From Liquorilactobacillus ghanensis DSM 18630 (lineage in GTDB: Bacteria; Bacillota; Bacilli; Lactobacillales; Lactobacillaceae): a stretch of 33,622 nt of DNA. Of this stretch, positions 1 through 6,573 are shown piece by piece (the first letter of the stretch is position 1; the number at the start of each line of letters is the position of its first letter). The translations under genes were made by a program, and so were the position numbers. The notes under the pieces were generated by a model that saw nothing but the letters and a program-made list of their open reading frames with translations, did no database searches and was not told the origin of the DNA. The stretch lies in NCBI RefSeq assembly GCF_001435235.1, contig NZ_AZGB01000006.1:1-33622 (forward strand), in the 5' to 3' direction.

Positions 1-6
1 GTACAT

Positions 7-50
7 AGGGCTTATAGCCCTAGAGCAAACCACCCGTTTGACGGGTGGTT
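7..50. mobile_element. Two adjacent hairpins, probable terminal fragment of an IS200/IS605-type element
   Basis: Two perfect inverted repeats sit side by side. AGGGCT/AGCCCT (7-12 with 16-21) has a 3-nt loop, and AACCACCCGT/ACGGGTGGTT (28-37 with 41-50) has a loop of TTG. No T-run follows on either strand, so an intrinsic terminator is unlikely. Short subterminal hairpins with tiny loops are typical of IS200/IS605 ends, which transpose as single strands; the rest of the element would lie left of the window. No transposase is visible, so the assignment is an inference. The hairpin could also simply separate the convergent units here. Confidence 0.4.
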
Positions 51-181
51 ATGATTAATTATCGAAAAATTCCCATCTATATTTATAAAAGATTATCGTA
101 CCAATTGAAATATTGATTAACTGATCTTCAATTACCCGATTATTTAAGTTCTAAGATGCCTAATATAGATAATTTGGCTAA

Positions 182-322
182 TTATCCATGTAATTTTTGT
201 TGCAATTTATCACCAATGCCATCTACCTTCTTAGCAGTCAAGACGGTGCCACCGATGAGAACACCACCTACAATGAGCGTAGAAGCGATCATAAACTTAA
301 ATACACTTTTCAAGACGTCCAT
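182..322 (-). CDS. Small single-pass membrane protein at end of stress operon (46 aa)
   Basis: A 46-codon ORF reads ATG at 322 to TAA at 182 on the minus strand. A strong ribosome site, AAGGGGGGA, lies just upstream and overlaps the stop of the glsB gene, so the two are translationally linked. The peptide starts MDVLKSVFKFMIASTL, has one hydrophobic, Gly-rich helix at about residues 8-30 and ends in a charged stretch KKVDGIGDKLQQKLHG. This suggests a one-helix inner-membrane peptide with a cytoplasmic tail. I do not recognise a family; YtxH-like small proteins have a comparable layout. Context makes it the last member of the Asp23/AmaP envelope-stress cassette. The ribosome site and operon position support it being real. 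Confidence 0.6.
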   Translation of the reverse strand: MDVLKSVFKFMIASTLIVGGVLIGGTVLTAKKVDGIGDKLQQKLHG

Positions 323-333
323 AGAATCCCCCC

Positions 334-585
334 TTACTTTTTACTGGTTCGACCAACAACTAATGAAACAATCAGAACTAAAATAATTGCACCAATGATC
401 GATGGTATCAGTGCCATACCAGCTAATGAAGGCCCCCAAGTGCCAAGAAGCCCTTGACCAATCCATGCACCGACCAAGCCCGCTACGATGTTTGCAATCC
501 AGCCCATAGCAGCACCACGATTAGTGATTGCTCCAGCAATTGCACCAATGATTGCTCCGACGATTAATGACCAAATAAGTCCCAT
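334..585 (-). CDS. GlsB/YeaQ/YmgE family stress-response membrane protein
   Basis: The 83-residue product is almost wholly hydrophobic and Gly/Ala rich. It begins MGLIWSLIVGAIIGAIAGAI and has three predicted membrane helices at about residues 3-20, 28-47 and 55-77, with a short basic tail. Length and the repeated small-residue GxIxG pattern match the transglycosylase-associated/GlsB family of small stress-linked membrane proteins, whose biochemical role is unknown. It lies 14 bp downstream of the Asp23 gene in the same direction, with a good ribosome site (AGGAGAG) before the ATG. GlsB proteins are commonly encoded beside Gls24/Asp23 proteins, which fits the operon. Confidence 0.85.
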   Translation of the reverse strand: MGLIWSLIVGAIIGAIAGAITNRGAAMGWIANIVAGLVGAWIGQGLLGTWGPSLAGMALIPSIIGAIILVLIVSLVVGRTSKK

Positions 586-599
586 AGTTACTCTCTCCT

Positions 600-1139
600 T
601 TAATTAACACGACTAGATTTATTGTCAGGCGTTACCTTATCAACGCTGTCACTTAATGTTTCCTTCGATTTTTTCGCGCCCTTGCTGACTGCTTCCTTCG
701 TTTTATCTGTAGCATCACTAACGCGATCTTGTAGAGAAATCGAATCTTTTTCATGTTGCTCCCTCGTTTTGACATCAACAACATTCACATTTACCTCAAT
801 TACTTCTAAGTCGGTCATGTTTTTTACTTCACGAACGATAACATTTTTGATCTTGTCATATAGTTTAGAAATATCAATGCCGTATTCAGCAACAATGTCG
901 AGATCTACTGCAACCTGCTTTTTTCCAACCTCTACATCAATTCCCGATGTGACATCAGAAGTATTAACTAGTTTTTCAGCAACATTTGCGAAAAAGCCGC
1001 CATCTACGGTTAATAAACCATCTACTTCAGAAAGTGCGATACCAATGATTTTTTGAATAACTTTGTCATCAAATGTTAAATTGCCTTTAATGCCAGACTT
1101 TTCGTTGGTTGTTTTTTCACTTGGCGTTCCGTTCTGCAT
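600..1139 (-). CDS. asp23: Asp23/Gls24 family envelope stress response protein
   Basis: The 179-residue soluble protein has an Asp23/Gls24 core at about residues 18-120. It contains the family segment VIQKIIGIALSEVDGLLTVD followed by alternating strands such as KKQVAVDLDIVAEYG and a conserved VREVKNMTDLEVIEVNVNV. The C-terminal 50 residues are Lys/Ser/Asp rich and probably disordered. In staphylococci Asp23 is an abundant envelope-stress protein held at the membrane by AmaP; here the amaP gene is two genes upstream in the same operon. The start ATG at 1139 follows GGAGGAAA. Plasmid copies of this cassette may supplement a chromosomal set. Confidence 0.9.
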   Translation of the reverse strand: MQNGTPSEKTTNEKSGIKGNLTFDDKVIQKIIGIALSEVDGLLTVDGGFFANVAEKLVNTSDVTSGIDVEVGKKQVAVDLDIVAEYGIDISKLYDKIKNVIVREVKNMTDLEVIEVNVNVVDVKTREQHEKDSISLQDRVSDATDKTKEAVSKGAKKSKETLSDSVDKVTPDNKSSRVN

Positions 1140-1166
1140 AATTTTTCCTCCTTATAATTCAAACAG

Positions 1167-1352
1167 TTATTTAAACACATTTGTTAAGATACCAGTTTTT
1201 TGAATATAATAACCCGCAGTAATCCCGATTGCCATAAAAATTAAGACCAAAAGCGTCTTAAAAAATCCAAAAGTGATGATAAGGATCGCTAAGAGCAATC
1301 CTATAATTCCTCCAATTAATGGCCAAAAATAGGCTTTAATGAGTTCGGTCAC
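1167..1352 (-). CDS. DUF2273 family small membrane protein
   Basis: The 61-residue product has two hydrophobic helices, about residues 8-28 and 30-49, with the central GGIIGLLLAILIITFGF pattern and a short basic end. Size, topology and position between amaP and asp23 match the DUF2273 family, which is regularly encoded in Asp23/AmaP operons. Its function is not known; it may form part of the membrane anchor. The start is 11 bp after the amaP stop, with AGGAGG immediately upstream, so the genes are almost certainly co-translated. Confidence 0.8.
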   Translation of the reverse strand: MTELIKAYFWPLIGGIIGLLLAILIITFGFFKTLLVLIFMAIGITAGYYIQKTGILTNVFK

Positions 1353-1363
1353 GTTATCACCTC

Positions 1364-1924
1364 CTAGACAACTCGAGATTGTTGCACATTATCGTCCGAC
1401 TCATTAAAATCAACGAGTCTGATTTTGATTGTTTTCTGTTTAGAAATTCCAAGACAAATACGCAAATCTTTTTTTAATTGATTGAGAAAATTTGCAGTCT
1501 GTTTCTTGGCATTGACTGAATTTAGTAGATCACCCGATATTTTAAGTGTGATCCTTTTCCGTGATAACTTAGCTGATACCTTGGGGTTACCAATAAAGGG
1601 TTCATGTTGCAGTGCTGAAAGAGCAAAGTGCTCAATAGCTTTCTTACTGATGGTCACTTGACCATCAGACTTTTGATGAAGATATAATGACTGTGACCGT
1701 GGCCAAAAAAGTGTGATAAGCAATAAAATAATTAACACCGCCGCCAGAATTACTCCACTCCAAAAAAGGTATATCGGTTCGTAATGATCTAACCAATCAA
1801 ACTTTAATGAAACGGGGGGGCTAGTGCCAATGGCTGTTGACCAATTCTTAAAGACAAGAACTACGGACAAAGGGAATGTAAGGATGATAACTACTACTAT
1901 TAGAACCTTAAATATAAAACGCAA
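1364..1924 (-). CDS. amaP: Alkaline shock response membrane anchor protein AmaP
   Basis: The 186-residue protein has two membrane segments, about residues 5-27 and 52-72. A cytoplasmic domain of about 110 residues follows, with the AmaP-like pattern GQVTISKKAIEHFALSAL-type strand/helix. AmaP recruits Asp23 to the cell membrane, and the Asp23 gene is two genes downstream. The only good start is TTG at 1924: AAAGGTGG lies 7-8 bases upstream, while the nearby ATG is out of frame. It is the first gene of a five-gene minus-strand operon whose promoter is seen at 1946-1975. Confidence 0.8.
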   Translation of the reverse strand: MRFIFKVLIVVVIILTFPLSVVLVFKNWSTAIGTSPPVSLKFDWLDHYEPIYLFWSGVILAAVLIILLLITLFWPRSQSLYLHQKSDGQVTISKKAIEHFALSALQHEPFIGNPKVSAKLSRKRITLKISGDLLNSVNAKKQTANFLNQLKKDLRICLGISKQKTIKIRLVDFNESDDNVQQSRVV

Positions 1925-1945
1925 ATCATCACCACCTTTACTGTA

Positions 1946-1975
1946 ATTATAGCAGGACAGGTAGTGATGATGGAA
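1946..1975 (-). promoter_or_regulatory. Promoter of the amaP-asp23 operon
   Basis: On the minus strand a perfect -10 box TATAAT (1951-1946) is preceded at 18 bp by TTCCAT (1975-1970), a weak match to TTGACA. It lies about 22 bp upstream of the TTG start of amaP, giving a very short leader. No inverted-repeat operator is obvious. Confidence 0.5.
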
Positions 1976-2008
1976 TTATATGCACTTATAAGAAACCAAT
2001 TAAAAATT

Positions 2009-2230
2009 TTATTTGACTAAACTAATCTGGCCAATAGGGTATACCCCCGAGCACACAAAAAAAATAAACAATGCCAAAATAAAAAGTTCACTTATTACAG
2101 TGCCCATAAACAACCTATGGCTACTTTTATTATAAAAACGAATACTATTATCAATATTATCTATCTGTTCCTTTATGTAATTTGCCTCAGACTTAGATAT
2201 TTTCAAATCATTCACTCCGTTCAATTGCAT
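2009..2230 (-). CDS. Hypothetical small membrane protein (up to 73 aa)
   Basis: The ORF has a charged, helical N-terminal half (about residues 8-40) and one strong membrane helix near residues 44-63 (SELFILALFIFFV). I do not recognise the family. The ATG at 2230 has no ribosome site in front of it. An in-frame TTG at 2206 is preceded at suitable spacing by CGGAGTG, so the true protein may start there, eight residues later. It is transcribed divergently from the partition operon across the phased repeats and could be controlled by them. It lies just downstream of nothing else on its strand. Confidence 0.5.
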   Translation of the reverse strand: MQLNGVNDLKISKSEANYIKEQIDNIDNSIRFYNKSSHRLFMGTVISELFILALFIFFVCSGVYPIGQISLVK

Positions 2231-2270
2231 TATTCAAAATCAGCTTTCATTATATCATTTTATAGCACTA

Positions 2271-2360
2271 TTGTATTACTTTAAGCATTTTATAAATACA
2301 TAGTATTCTTTTTTAATATTTTGTATTTATATATTGTTTTTTGTATTACTTCGTATTACA
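2271..2360. repeat. Phased GTATT repeats, candidate partition centromere (parC)
   Basis: TTGTATTACT occurs exactly at 2271-2280 and 2341-2350. Relatives with the GTATT core lie at 2301 (TAGTATTCTT), 2321 (TTGTATTTAT) and 2351 (TCGTATTACA). All five cores are spaced by multiples of 10 bp. The array sits directly upstream of the ParM/ParR genes and overlaps their promoter. In type II partition systems this is where the adaptor ParR binds, both to load filaments and to repress the operon. Function is inferred from position and periodicity. Confidence 0.6.
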
Positions 2361-2362
2361 AT
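2334..2362 (+). promoter_or_regulatory. Promoter of the parMR operon
   Basis: TTGTTT (2334-2339) and TACAAT (2357-2362) are spaced 17 bp apart, 43 bp upstream of the ParM start. Two of the GTATT repeats (2343 and 2353) fall between and on the boxes, so binding of the adaptor there would block RNA polymerase, as in known par autoregulation. Confidence 0.5.
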
Positions 2363-2405
2363 ATAAATATAGATAGTTAATAATAATACGGAAGAAGGAA
2401 AAAGT

Positions 2406-3476
2406 ATGACAAACGAATTATTTGCACTCGATTTAGGAAACAAGCAGACGAAGCTTCAAGATAAAAAAGGAACATATGTAGCACCCTCATCATTATTGAA
2501 TGAGAGGGAGTTAGAAAGCTTTTTTAGTAATGGAAAACTGAAGGATTTAGATCTATACCAAATTTCAGCAGAAGAAGAAAAATATTTTTGGGGTAAAGGA
2601 GTTTTAAGGTATACGCAAGACCAACTAACAGACACCTTGGGCTTCGAGGGTAGATATAATAGAGCCGAATATAAGCGGTTAGCTGCATTATCATTAGCAC
2701 GCTTAGCTAAAGAGTACCCACAGGCTAAAGACGGAATCCTAAAAGTTGACGTAGTCGCTGGCTTACCAACAGGTGACTATACTATGGAAAACATAAAAGC
2801 TGTGATCAACACGCTCAAACGTCAATATTTAGTCCAGGTCAATAATGATCCAATAAACATCAGAGTTGAAAACGTAGAAATCTTACCGCAGCCGATTGGC
2901 ACGCTTTATGACTTACTACTAGATGAAAATGGATATTTAAAAGAAAATGATATAGAGGATAAACGTTTTGCAGTTGCAGATATTGGCGGGGGAACGGTAC
3001 TGCTAGATCAAATCATTAGTGAAGAAAATGGTTTTAGGTTTGACACTAGCAACCGCACACAATCAGAAGCTGGAGCAAACGAACTTTATACAAGGATTGC
3101 ACAAAAATTAAATACTAGATATGGAATTAACTCTGATATACATGTAATTGAATCAAGTGTTCGACAAGGAATTAAAGCTCAAAAGTTTAGCTATCGTCAG
3201 TCTAGCAATAATATAATAGACATGACAGAAATTGTTGATACTGAAATACAATACTATTCACAGAGATTAGTAGAAATGATCAATTCATCATTTAAAAATC
3301 TATCCAGTGTTGATGAATTGGTTTTAACCGGCGGTGGCGCTTCCATTATCAATCAACGTTTATTAGAAGATCAAATTACTAACACAAAAATTAGAATGAC
3401 AGATAACCCTGAACAGGCCAATGTGCATGGCTTCTACAAATACGGGCTATCGCAACGCCTAGCAAAGGAGGAATAA
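2406..3476 (+). CDS. parM: ParM/StbA-type plasmid segregation actin-like ATPase
   Basis: The 356-residue protein shows the actin-fold nucleotide motifs in order. These are phosphate 1, DLGNKQTK at residues 9-16; phosphate 2, VADIGGGTVLLDQ around 190-202; and the adenosine motif LTGGGA at 307-312. Such proteins polymerise into filaments that push sister plasmids apart when bound to a ParR-centromere complex. AGAAGGA precedes the ATG. The next gene starts 1 bp after its stop and encodes the ribbon-helix-helix partner, and the phased repeats upstream supply the likely centromere. Length fits Gram-positive ParM/AlfA-like proteins. Confidence in the fold is high; polymer type cannot be read from sequence. 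Confidence 0.88.
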   Translation: MTNELFALDLGNKQTKLQDKKGTYVAPSSLLNERELESFFSNGKLKDLDLYQISAEEEKYFWGKGVLRYTQDQLTDTLGFEGRYNRAEYKRLAALSLARLAKEYPQAKDGILKVDVVAGLPTGDYTMENIKAVINTLKRQYLVQVNNDPINIRVENVEILPQPIGTLYDLLLDENGYLKENDIEDKRFAVADIGGGTVLLDQIISEENGFRFDTSNRTQSEAGANELYTRIAQKLNTRYGINSDIHVIESSVRQGIKAQKFSYRQSSNNIIDMTEIVDTEIQYYSQRLVEMINSSFKNLSSVDELVLTGGGASIINQRLLEDQITNTKIRMTDNPEQANVHGFYKYGLSQRLAKEE

Positions 3477-3477
3477 C

Positions 3478-3777
3478 ATGGCTGAAAAGGAAACAAAAAC
3501 AGTTAGTGTTAGACTGTCTTTGTCGAAAGACCAAGACATAATTAACTTTATTAAAAACTCAAACTATTCGGCAACAACATTGATTAAGCTGGGTTTACGG
3601 GAATTAATTAAGCAAGGGCAAGTAACCCTTGATTTTTCAGGGTCAAAACAAGAAATTGAACCAAATGTGCAAAAAAAAGCTGAAAACACTAAAAAAACGA
3701 ACACAAGTAAGCAAACAAAAAAACTGCTCATAAATGGGTTTAAAGGTATTTCGAGTAATGACGTTGAAAAAAGGTGA
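3478..3777 (+). CDS. parR: ParR-like ribbon-helix-helix partition adaptor
   Basis: The 99-residue protein begins with a beta strand and two helices (TKTVSVRLSLSKDQDIINF, then SATTLIKLGLRELI), the layout of a ribbon-helix-helix DNA-binding fold at about residues 5-48. A Lys/Thr-rich, probably disordered C-terminal half follows. In type II partition systems the small protein encoded right after ParM binds the centromere with its N-terminus and the filament with its C-terminal tail; the final LLINGFKGISSNDVEKR may be that contact. Spacing to parM is 1 bp with an AAAGGAGG site. Assignment rests on fold pattern and synteny. Confidence 0.75.
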   Translation: MAEKETKTVSVRLSLSKDQDIINFIKNSNYSATTLIKLGLRELIKQGQVTLDFSGSKQEIEPNVQKKAENTKKTNTSKQTKKLLINGFKGISSNDVEKR

Positions 3778-3782
3778 TTATT

Positions 3783-4151
3783 TTGACAAATTTTATCCTT
3801 AGTATCTACATCATACTTCTTTGGATAATACCAGTAGTCGTGATTAACCGAAGAAAAATGTATGATCAAAGATTTACATGTCGTCAATGGTTGTTTCCCT
3901 TAGAGTTTCTATTTCAGCTTTGGTTTGAAAAAATTACAAACAATAGCCGAATTGCTTGTAGGATACTCCACATTATTACATTTATTTTCTCAGAATTTTG
4001 GTTATTTTTGCCATTAGGCTTTCTAATAAGTTTGGGTATTGATCCAAAAGAACACATAGCAATTTTATTAATTTTAATGTACTATTTTCCAATTGGTTCA
4101 ATTTGTTTTTGGTTTCAACCTAGAGCCGGTAAGGTTTATAGAACAAAATAG
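3783..4151 (+). CDS. Hypothetical membrane protein downstream of parR
   Basis: The product of about 122 residues has an N-terminal membrane helix, a basic loop containing RRKMYDQRF, and two more hydrophobic segments near residues 60-80 and 90-110. I do not recognise the family. TTG at 3783 is preferred because AAGGTGAT ends a few bases before it; a longer version from GTG at 3774 overlaps the parR stop. It is translationally coupled to parR and so probably transcribed with the partition operon. A role in partition is not implied by any visible motif. Confidence 0.6.
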   Translation: MTNFILSIYIILLWIIPVVVINRRKMYDQRFTCRQWLFPLEFLFQLWFEKITNNSRIACRILHIITFIFSEFWLFLPLGFLISLGIDPKEHIAILLILMYYFPIGSICFWFQPRAGKVYRTK

Positions 4152-4154
4152 AAT

Positions 4155-4184
4155 TTGCTGAAAGTATTAAAAATATGCTAAAAT
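4155..4184 (+). promoter_or_regulatory. Promoter for the repA leader
   Basis: TTGCTG (4155-4160) and TAAAAT (4179-4184) are 18 bp apart, and a TGC extended -10 element precedes the second box. Transcription would begin near 4191, giving a leader of about 420 nt before repA. Other repA promoters inside 4450-4600 cannot be excluded. Confidence 0.45.
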
Positions 4185-4261
4185 ACTTTATAAGTTAGTA
4201 CGAATAAAGAAGGCGCTAAAAAAAGCCCTGACATAATAACAGTCAAGACTTTATGTTTAGC

Positions 4262-4324
4262 AAGTAGCTATCAGCCAGCTACTTAGTTCAGTTAGCTTTT
4301 ACTTGGCGGTTAAAGCTAACTGAA
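4262..4324 (+). promoter_or_regulatory. Two leader hairpins, possible antiterminator
   Basis: AAGTAGCT/AGCTACTT (4262-4269 with 4277-4284, 7-nt loop) is followed by a 13-bp perfect stem, 4287-4299 with 4312-4324, around a 12-nt loop. The segment CTACTTAGT at 4279-4287 is repeated in the right arm of the downstream terminator (4432-4440). It can therefore pair with the terminator's left arm at 4416-4424, giving mutually exclusive structures. Confidence 0.5.
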
Positions 4325-4411
4325 ATATTATCTTATCGATTGGTCTTATTATACCGTATCTTTACCTAAAGTGGCAAGATGTACACCAAGACTAATTAAC
4401 TAAAATGAGAT

Positions 4412-4447
4412 AAGGACTAAGTAGTTTGTAGCTACTTAGTCCTTTTT
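4412..4447 (+). terminator. Intrinsic terminator in the repA leader (attenuator candidate)
   Basis: A perfect 13-bp stem, AAGGACTAAGTAG (4412-4424) with CTACTTAGTCCTT (4432-4444), has a 7-nt loop and is followed by TTT and more T. It lies between the leader promoter and repA in the sense direction, so transcription must read through it or restart to express RepA. Confidence 0.75.
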
Positions 4448-4465
4448 ATTCTAAAAAAATAGAGA

Positions 4466-4522
4466 ATAAAAAAACTTGTCCGGCCGACAAGTTCAAGATG
4501 TTAACTTTATCCATTATTAACT
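4466..4522 (-). ncRNA. Antisense (countertranscript) RNA opposite the repA leader
   Basis: On the minus strand a promoter (see 4529-4556) is followed 36-60 bp downstream by a terminator. Its 8-bp stem AACTTGTC/GACAAGTT (4493-4486 with 4480-4473) has a 5-nt loop and runs straight into seven T residues. The predicted RNA is about 55-60 nt and fully complementary to the leader of repA. RepA_N plasmids such as pSK41 limit copy number with an RNA in this position, so a copy-control role is likely. Size and start are predictions. Confidence 0.65.
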
Positions 4523-4528
4523 TGATAC

Positions 4529-4556
4529 ATTATAGCAAGTTACCACAAAAAATCAA
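4529..4556 (-). promoter_or_regulatory. Promoter of the repA antisense RNA
   Basis: On the minus strand TTGATT (4556-4551) and a perfect TATAAT (4534-4529) are 16 bp apart. This is the best promoter in the repA leader region, as expected for a constitutive countertranscript. Confidence 0.65.
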
Positions 4557-4576
4557 GTAAAAAGTTAGCAGACTAA

Positions 4577-4605
4577 TTTTATTCTCTTTACAAAAAAAGG
4601 AGAAT
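4577..4605 (+). promoter_or_regulatory. Ribosome-site sequestering hairpin of repA, with an 11-bp competitor upstream
   Basis: The repA ribosome site AAGGAG (4597-4602) lies in GAGAAT (4600-4605), which pairs with ATTCTC at 4581-4586. That same arm, as TTTTATTCTCT (4577-4587), is an exact reverse complement of AGAGAATAAAA at 4461-4471. The two pairings compete: the long-range one would free the ribosome site. The antisense RNA is transcribed from the interval between the arms, so its binding should favour sequestration. Confidence 0.55.
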
Positions 4606-4610
4606 TTGTT

Positions 4611-5666
4611 ATGACATCTAATTTTTATAAAGCAAAAGAAATTTATGGAGAAACATTTTATCAGTTGCCAAAGGTTCTATTTACTAATTCTAAATATATA
4701 AATCTAAGCAATGATGCTAAAGTAGCTTATGCACTTTTGAAGGATCGCTTTAATTATTCAATCCGCAATAATTGGATTGATGAAGAAGATAACATCTATT
4801 TTATTTTTACAAATAGCGAATTAATGAATCTCTTATTATGTGGAAATAAAAAAACCGTACGTATAAAAAAAGAACTTGAACAAGTAGGTTTATTATTTCA
4901 AAAAAGAATGGGTTTAAATAAACCCAATCGTTTATATTTGTTGCGACCGGAAGTAGAAGCTACAGATGTTTACCAACAAATAAGCCCTCAAACCCTTGGT
5001 ACAAGCGGAAGTGTCAAAATGACACTTCCAGAGGACACCCCTCAAACCCTTGGTACGAGCGGAAGTGTCAAAATGACACTTCCAAAAAATGACCCTCAAA
5101 CCCTTGGTACAAGCGGAAGTGTCAAAATGACACACAATCAATATAAAGAACAATTAGATACTAATAAAGATACTAAATTAGATACTCAAAAGTTGAATTT
5201 TTCCACAGCTAATTTTTCATCAGCAGAAATCGAAAAACAAAATCGTGATTTAGTTACCCATGCTAAAGACTTTTTGACTGATGAAGACAGTGGTTTACCA
5301 GTTTTCCTAGAACCCGAAGCCGTCCAATTACTTAGTTTTTGGTGTCGAACACCACAACAAATGCGGCGCTTTATCAGTATTATTCTAAATGCTAAATACA
5401 AAGTTCAGAAAGACCATCAGGATCTAGGGGTCATAATTCCGCTCGATGATGAAGAATTAAAACCTTTGATGACCAAAACATTAAGACGTTACTTTAACGC
5501 TCTTAGAAGTAATGAAAAACAAATCAAGAACGCAGAAAACTATCTGTATGGCACTATGCAAAATCTATTTGGCGTTTGGTGGAATAAACAGATAGCTAAA
5601 GAACATGCTACAAGGCACGCCAAAGAAGAAAAGAAACCAGCCGACAACGGTCTTGGATATTATTAG
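4611..5666 (+). CDS. repA: RepA_N family replication initiator protein
   Basis: The 351-residue protein starts with the typical RepA_N winged-helix region (about residues 8-115). It includes FYQLPKVLFTNSKY, SNDAKVAYALLKDRF and the helix-rich KKTVRIKKELEQVGL. A linker follows in which the peptide QTLGTSGSVKMT is repeated three times, encoded by DNA iterons. The C-terminal domain (about 200-345) is helical and basic, as in host-specific RepA_N C-termini. It binds the iterons and starts theta replication. AAGGAG lies 9 bases before the ATG but can be hidden in a hairpin. Expression is probably controlled by the antisense RNA and leader structures upstream. Confidence 0.92.
   Translation: MTSNFYKAKEIYGETFYQLPKVLFTNSKYINLSNDAKVAYALLKDRFNYSIRNNWIDEEDNIYFIFTNSELMNLLLCGNKKTVRIKKELEQVGLLFQKRMGLNKPNRLYLLRPEVEATDVYQQISPQTLGTSGSVKMTLPEDTPQTLGTSGSVKMTLPKNDPQTLGTSGSVKMTHNQYKEQLDTNKDTKLDTQKLNFSTANFSSAEIEKQNRDLVTHAKDFLTDEDSGLPVFLEPEAVQLLSFWCRTPQQMRRFISIILNAKYKVQKDHQDLGVIIPLDDEELKPLMTKTLRRYFNALRSNEKQIKNAENYLYGTMQNLFGVWWNKQIAKEHATRHAKEEKKPADNGLGYY
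4985..5133 (+). repeat. Three 54-bp-period iterons inside repA, the probable origin
   Basis: Copies begin at 4985, 5039 and 5093, exactly 54 bp apart. Each starts CCCTCAAACCCTTGGTAC, then AAGC or GAGC, and ends in an inverted repeat GTGTCA-AAA-TGACAC. In copies 1 and 2 the arms extend to 10 bp, GGAAGTGTCA/TGACACTTCC. The period keeps the reading frame. RepA_N plasmids carry their origin as iterons within the initiator gene, so this is very probably oriV. Confidence 0.85.
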
Positions 5667-5717
5667 TTCTAAATGGCTATAAAAACGTTTCTAAGAGATT
5701 TTAATTATCTAACATAG

Positions 5718-5804
5718 ATTTATACCAAGGCTGATTCAAAACCGCTTAAACAAGAAAACAAGGCACAAAAACAAGCATTTAACAGCCAAATATCTGAACG
5801 TTAA
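5718..5804 (+). pseudogene. Residual coding fragment upstream of fic
   Basis: A frame open from the stop at 5715-5717 to TAA at 5802-5804 encodes about 28 residues, including KADSKPLKQENKAQKQAFN, ending in ISER. There is no usable start codon or ribosome site. The hydrophilic, Lys/Gln-rich composition resembles the C-terminal tails of other proteins in this window. It may be the end of a deleted gene, possibly a small partner of Fic. The evidence is weak. Confidence 0.25.
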
Positions 5805-5826
5805 ATTGACGAAAGAAGGTTAGAAT

Positions 5827-6573
5827 ATGGCTGAAACACAAGTATATGTAGATAGGTATCACTTTACCCCTGCAGAAAATAAACGCTTCGCACGATCGAA
5901 CTTTACCAAGCTAGTGCATACAAATTCTCGCTTTGAGGGTGTTAATACGACCTTGCCGCAAACACAAACAATTATGGACGGTATGAGTGTGGCGGGAGTG
6001 CCGGTTGAAGATGTTTTGACGATTGTTAATTTAAAGCGTGGGTGGCAATATATAACTGCTCAAAATGAACCGTTAACGTTAGCAATGGAAAAACAAATCA
6101 ACAAAATTGTGGCGGCAGAAGATGCATTAGTACCAGGTGAATTAAGACAGGGTCAAGGAGGCGTTGATTTAGGGAGTGAAGAATATTTTGAACCACCGCT
6201 GATTGATGAACAACAAGAACAGAGGTTTTTACAAAAAACATTAGCTGATTCAACGAGGACAATTACTGATAAGGCTTTGACGGTTTTGTATCATAATATG
6301 CGGCAACAAATTTTCTGGGACGGTAACAAACGGACAGCGACTTTAAGTGCCAATAAAATCATGATTGACGGTGGTGCAGGGCTGATCAATGTGCCATTAG
6401 ATAAGTGGGAACAATGGAACGAACTAATTGCTGACTATTATCGGACTAATGACATGACTAAAGTTAAGCAGTGGACGTATGATAATGCCATTCAAGGTTT
6501 AGAGATTAGAGCAAATAAAACACTAAGTGTTGACGAATTGAATCAGATGTACAAACAACTAAAAAAAAACTAA
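5827..6573 (+). CDS. Fic/Doc (Fido) family protein with degenerate active-site motif
   Basis: The 248-residue protein has a Fido fold. The core motif reads QIFWDGNKR at residues 161-169, against the family consensus HxFx(D/E)GN(G/K)R. Asp165, Gly166, Asn167 and Arg169 are kept, but the catalytic His is Gln161. An N-terminal NSRFEG at 33-38 resembles the inhibitory helix motif of class II Fic proteins. Active Fic enzymes transfer AMP to target proteins; this one may be inactive, a regulator, or use other chemistry. GAAGGT precedes the ATG. The ORF ends just after a run of nine A residues, and another frame continues with a plausible C-terminal extension, so the stop may be a frameshift. Confidence 0.85.
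   Translation: MAETQVYVDRYHFTPAENKRFARSNFTKLVHTNSRFEGVNTTLPQTQTIMDGMSVAGVPVEDVLTIVNLKRGWQYITAQNEPLTLAMEKQINKIVAAEDALVPGELRQGQGGVDLGSEEYFEPPLIDEQQEQRFLQKTLADSTRTITDKALTVLYHNMRQQIFWDGNKRTATLSANKIMIDGGAGLINVPLDKWEQWNELIADYYRTNDMTKVKQWTYDNAIQGLEIRANKTLSVDELNQMYKQLKKN

Noticed and set aside
28-50. Intrinsic terminator
   Set aside because: The hairpin has no T-run on either strand.
622-1056. 144-codon plus-strand frame opposite asp23
   Set aside because: It is an antisense shadow of a well-supported gene; Ser/Thr/Phe-rich composition and no ribosome site.
4985-5133. CRISPR array
   Set aside because: The three repeats are 41-46 bp with 8-bp spacers, keep the repA frame and have no cas genes nearby; they are replication iterons.
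4932-5153. Minus-strand frame with three peptide repeats
   Set aside because: It only mirrors the three iterons inside repA and has no ribosome site.
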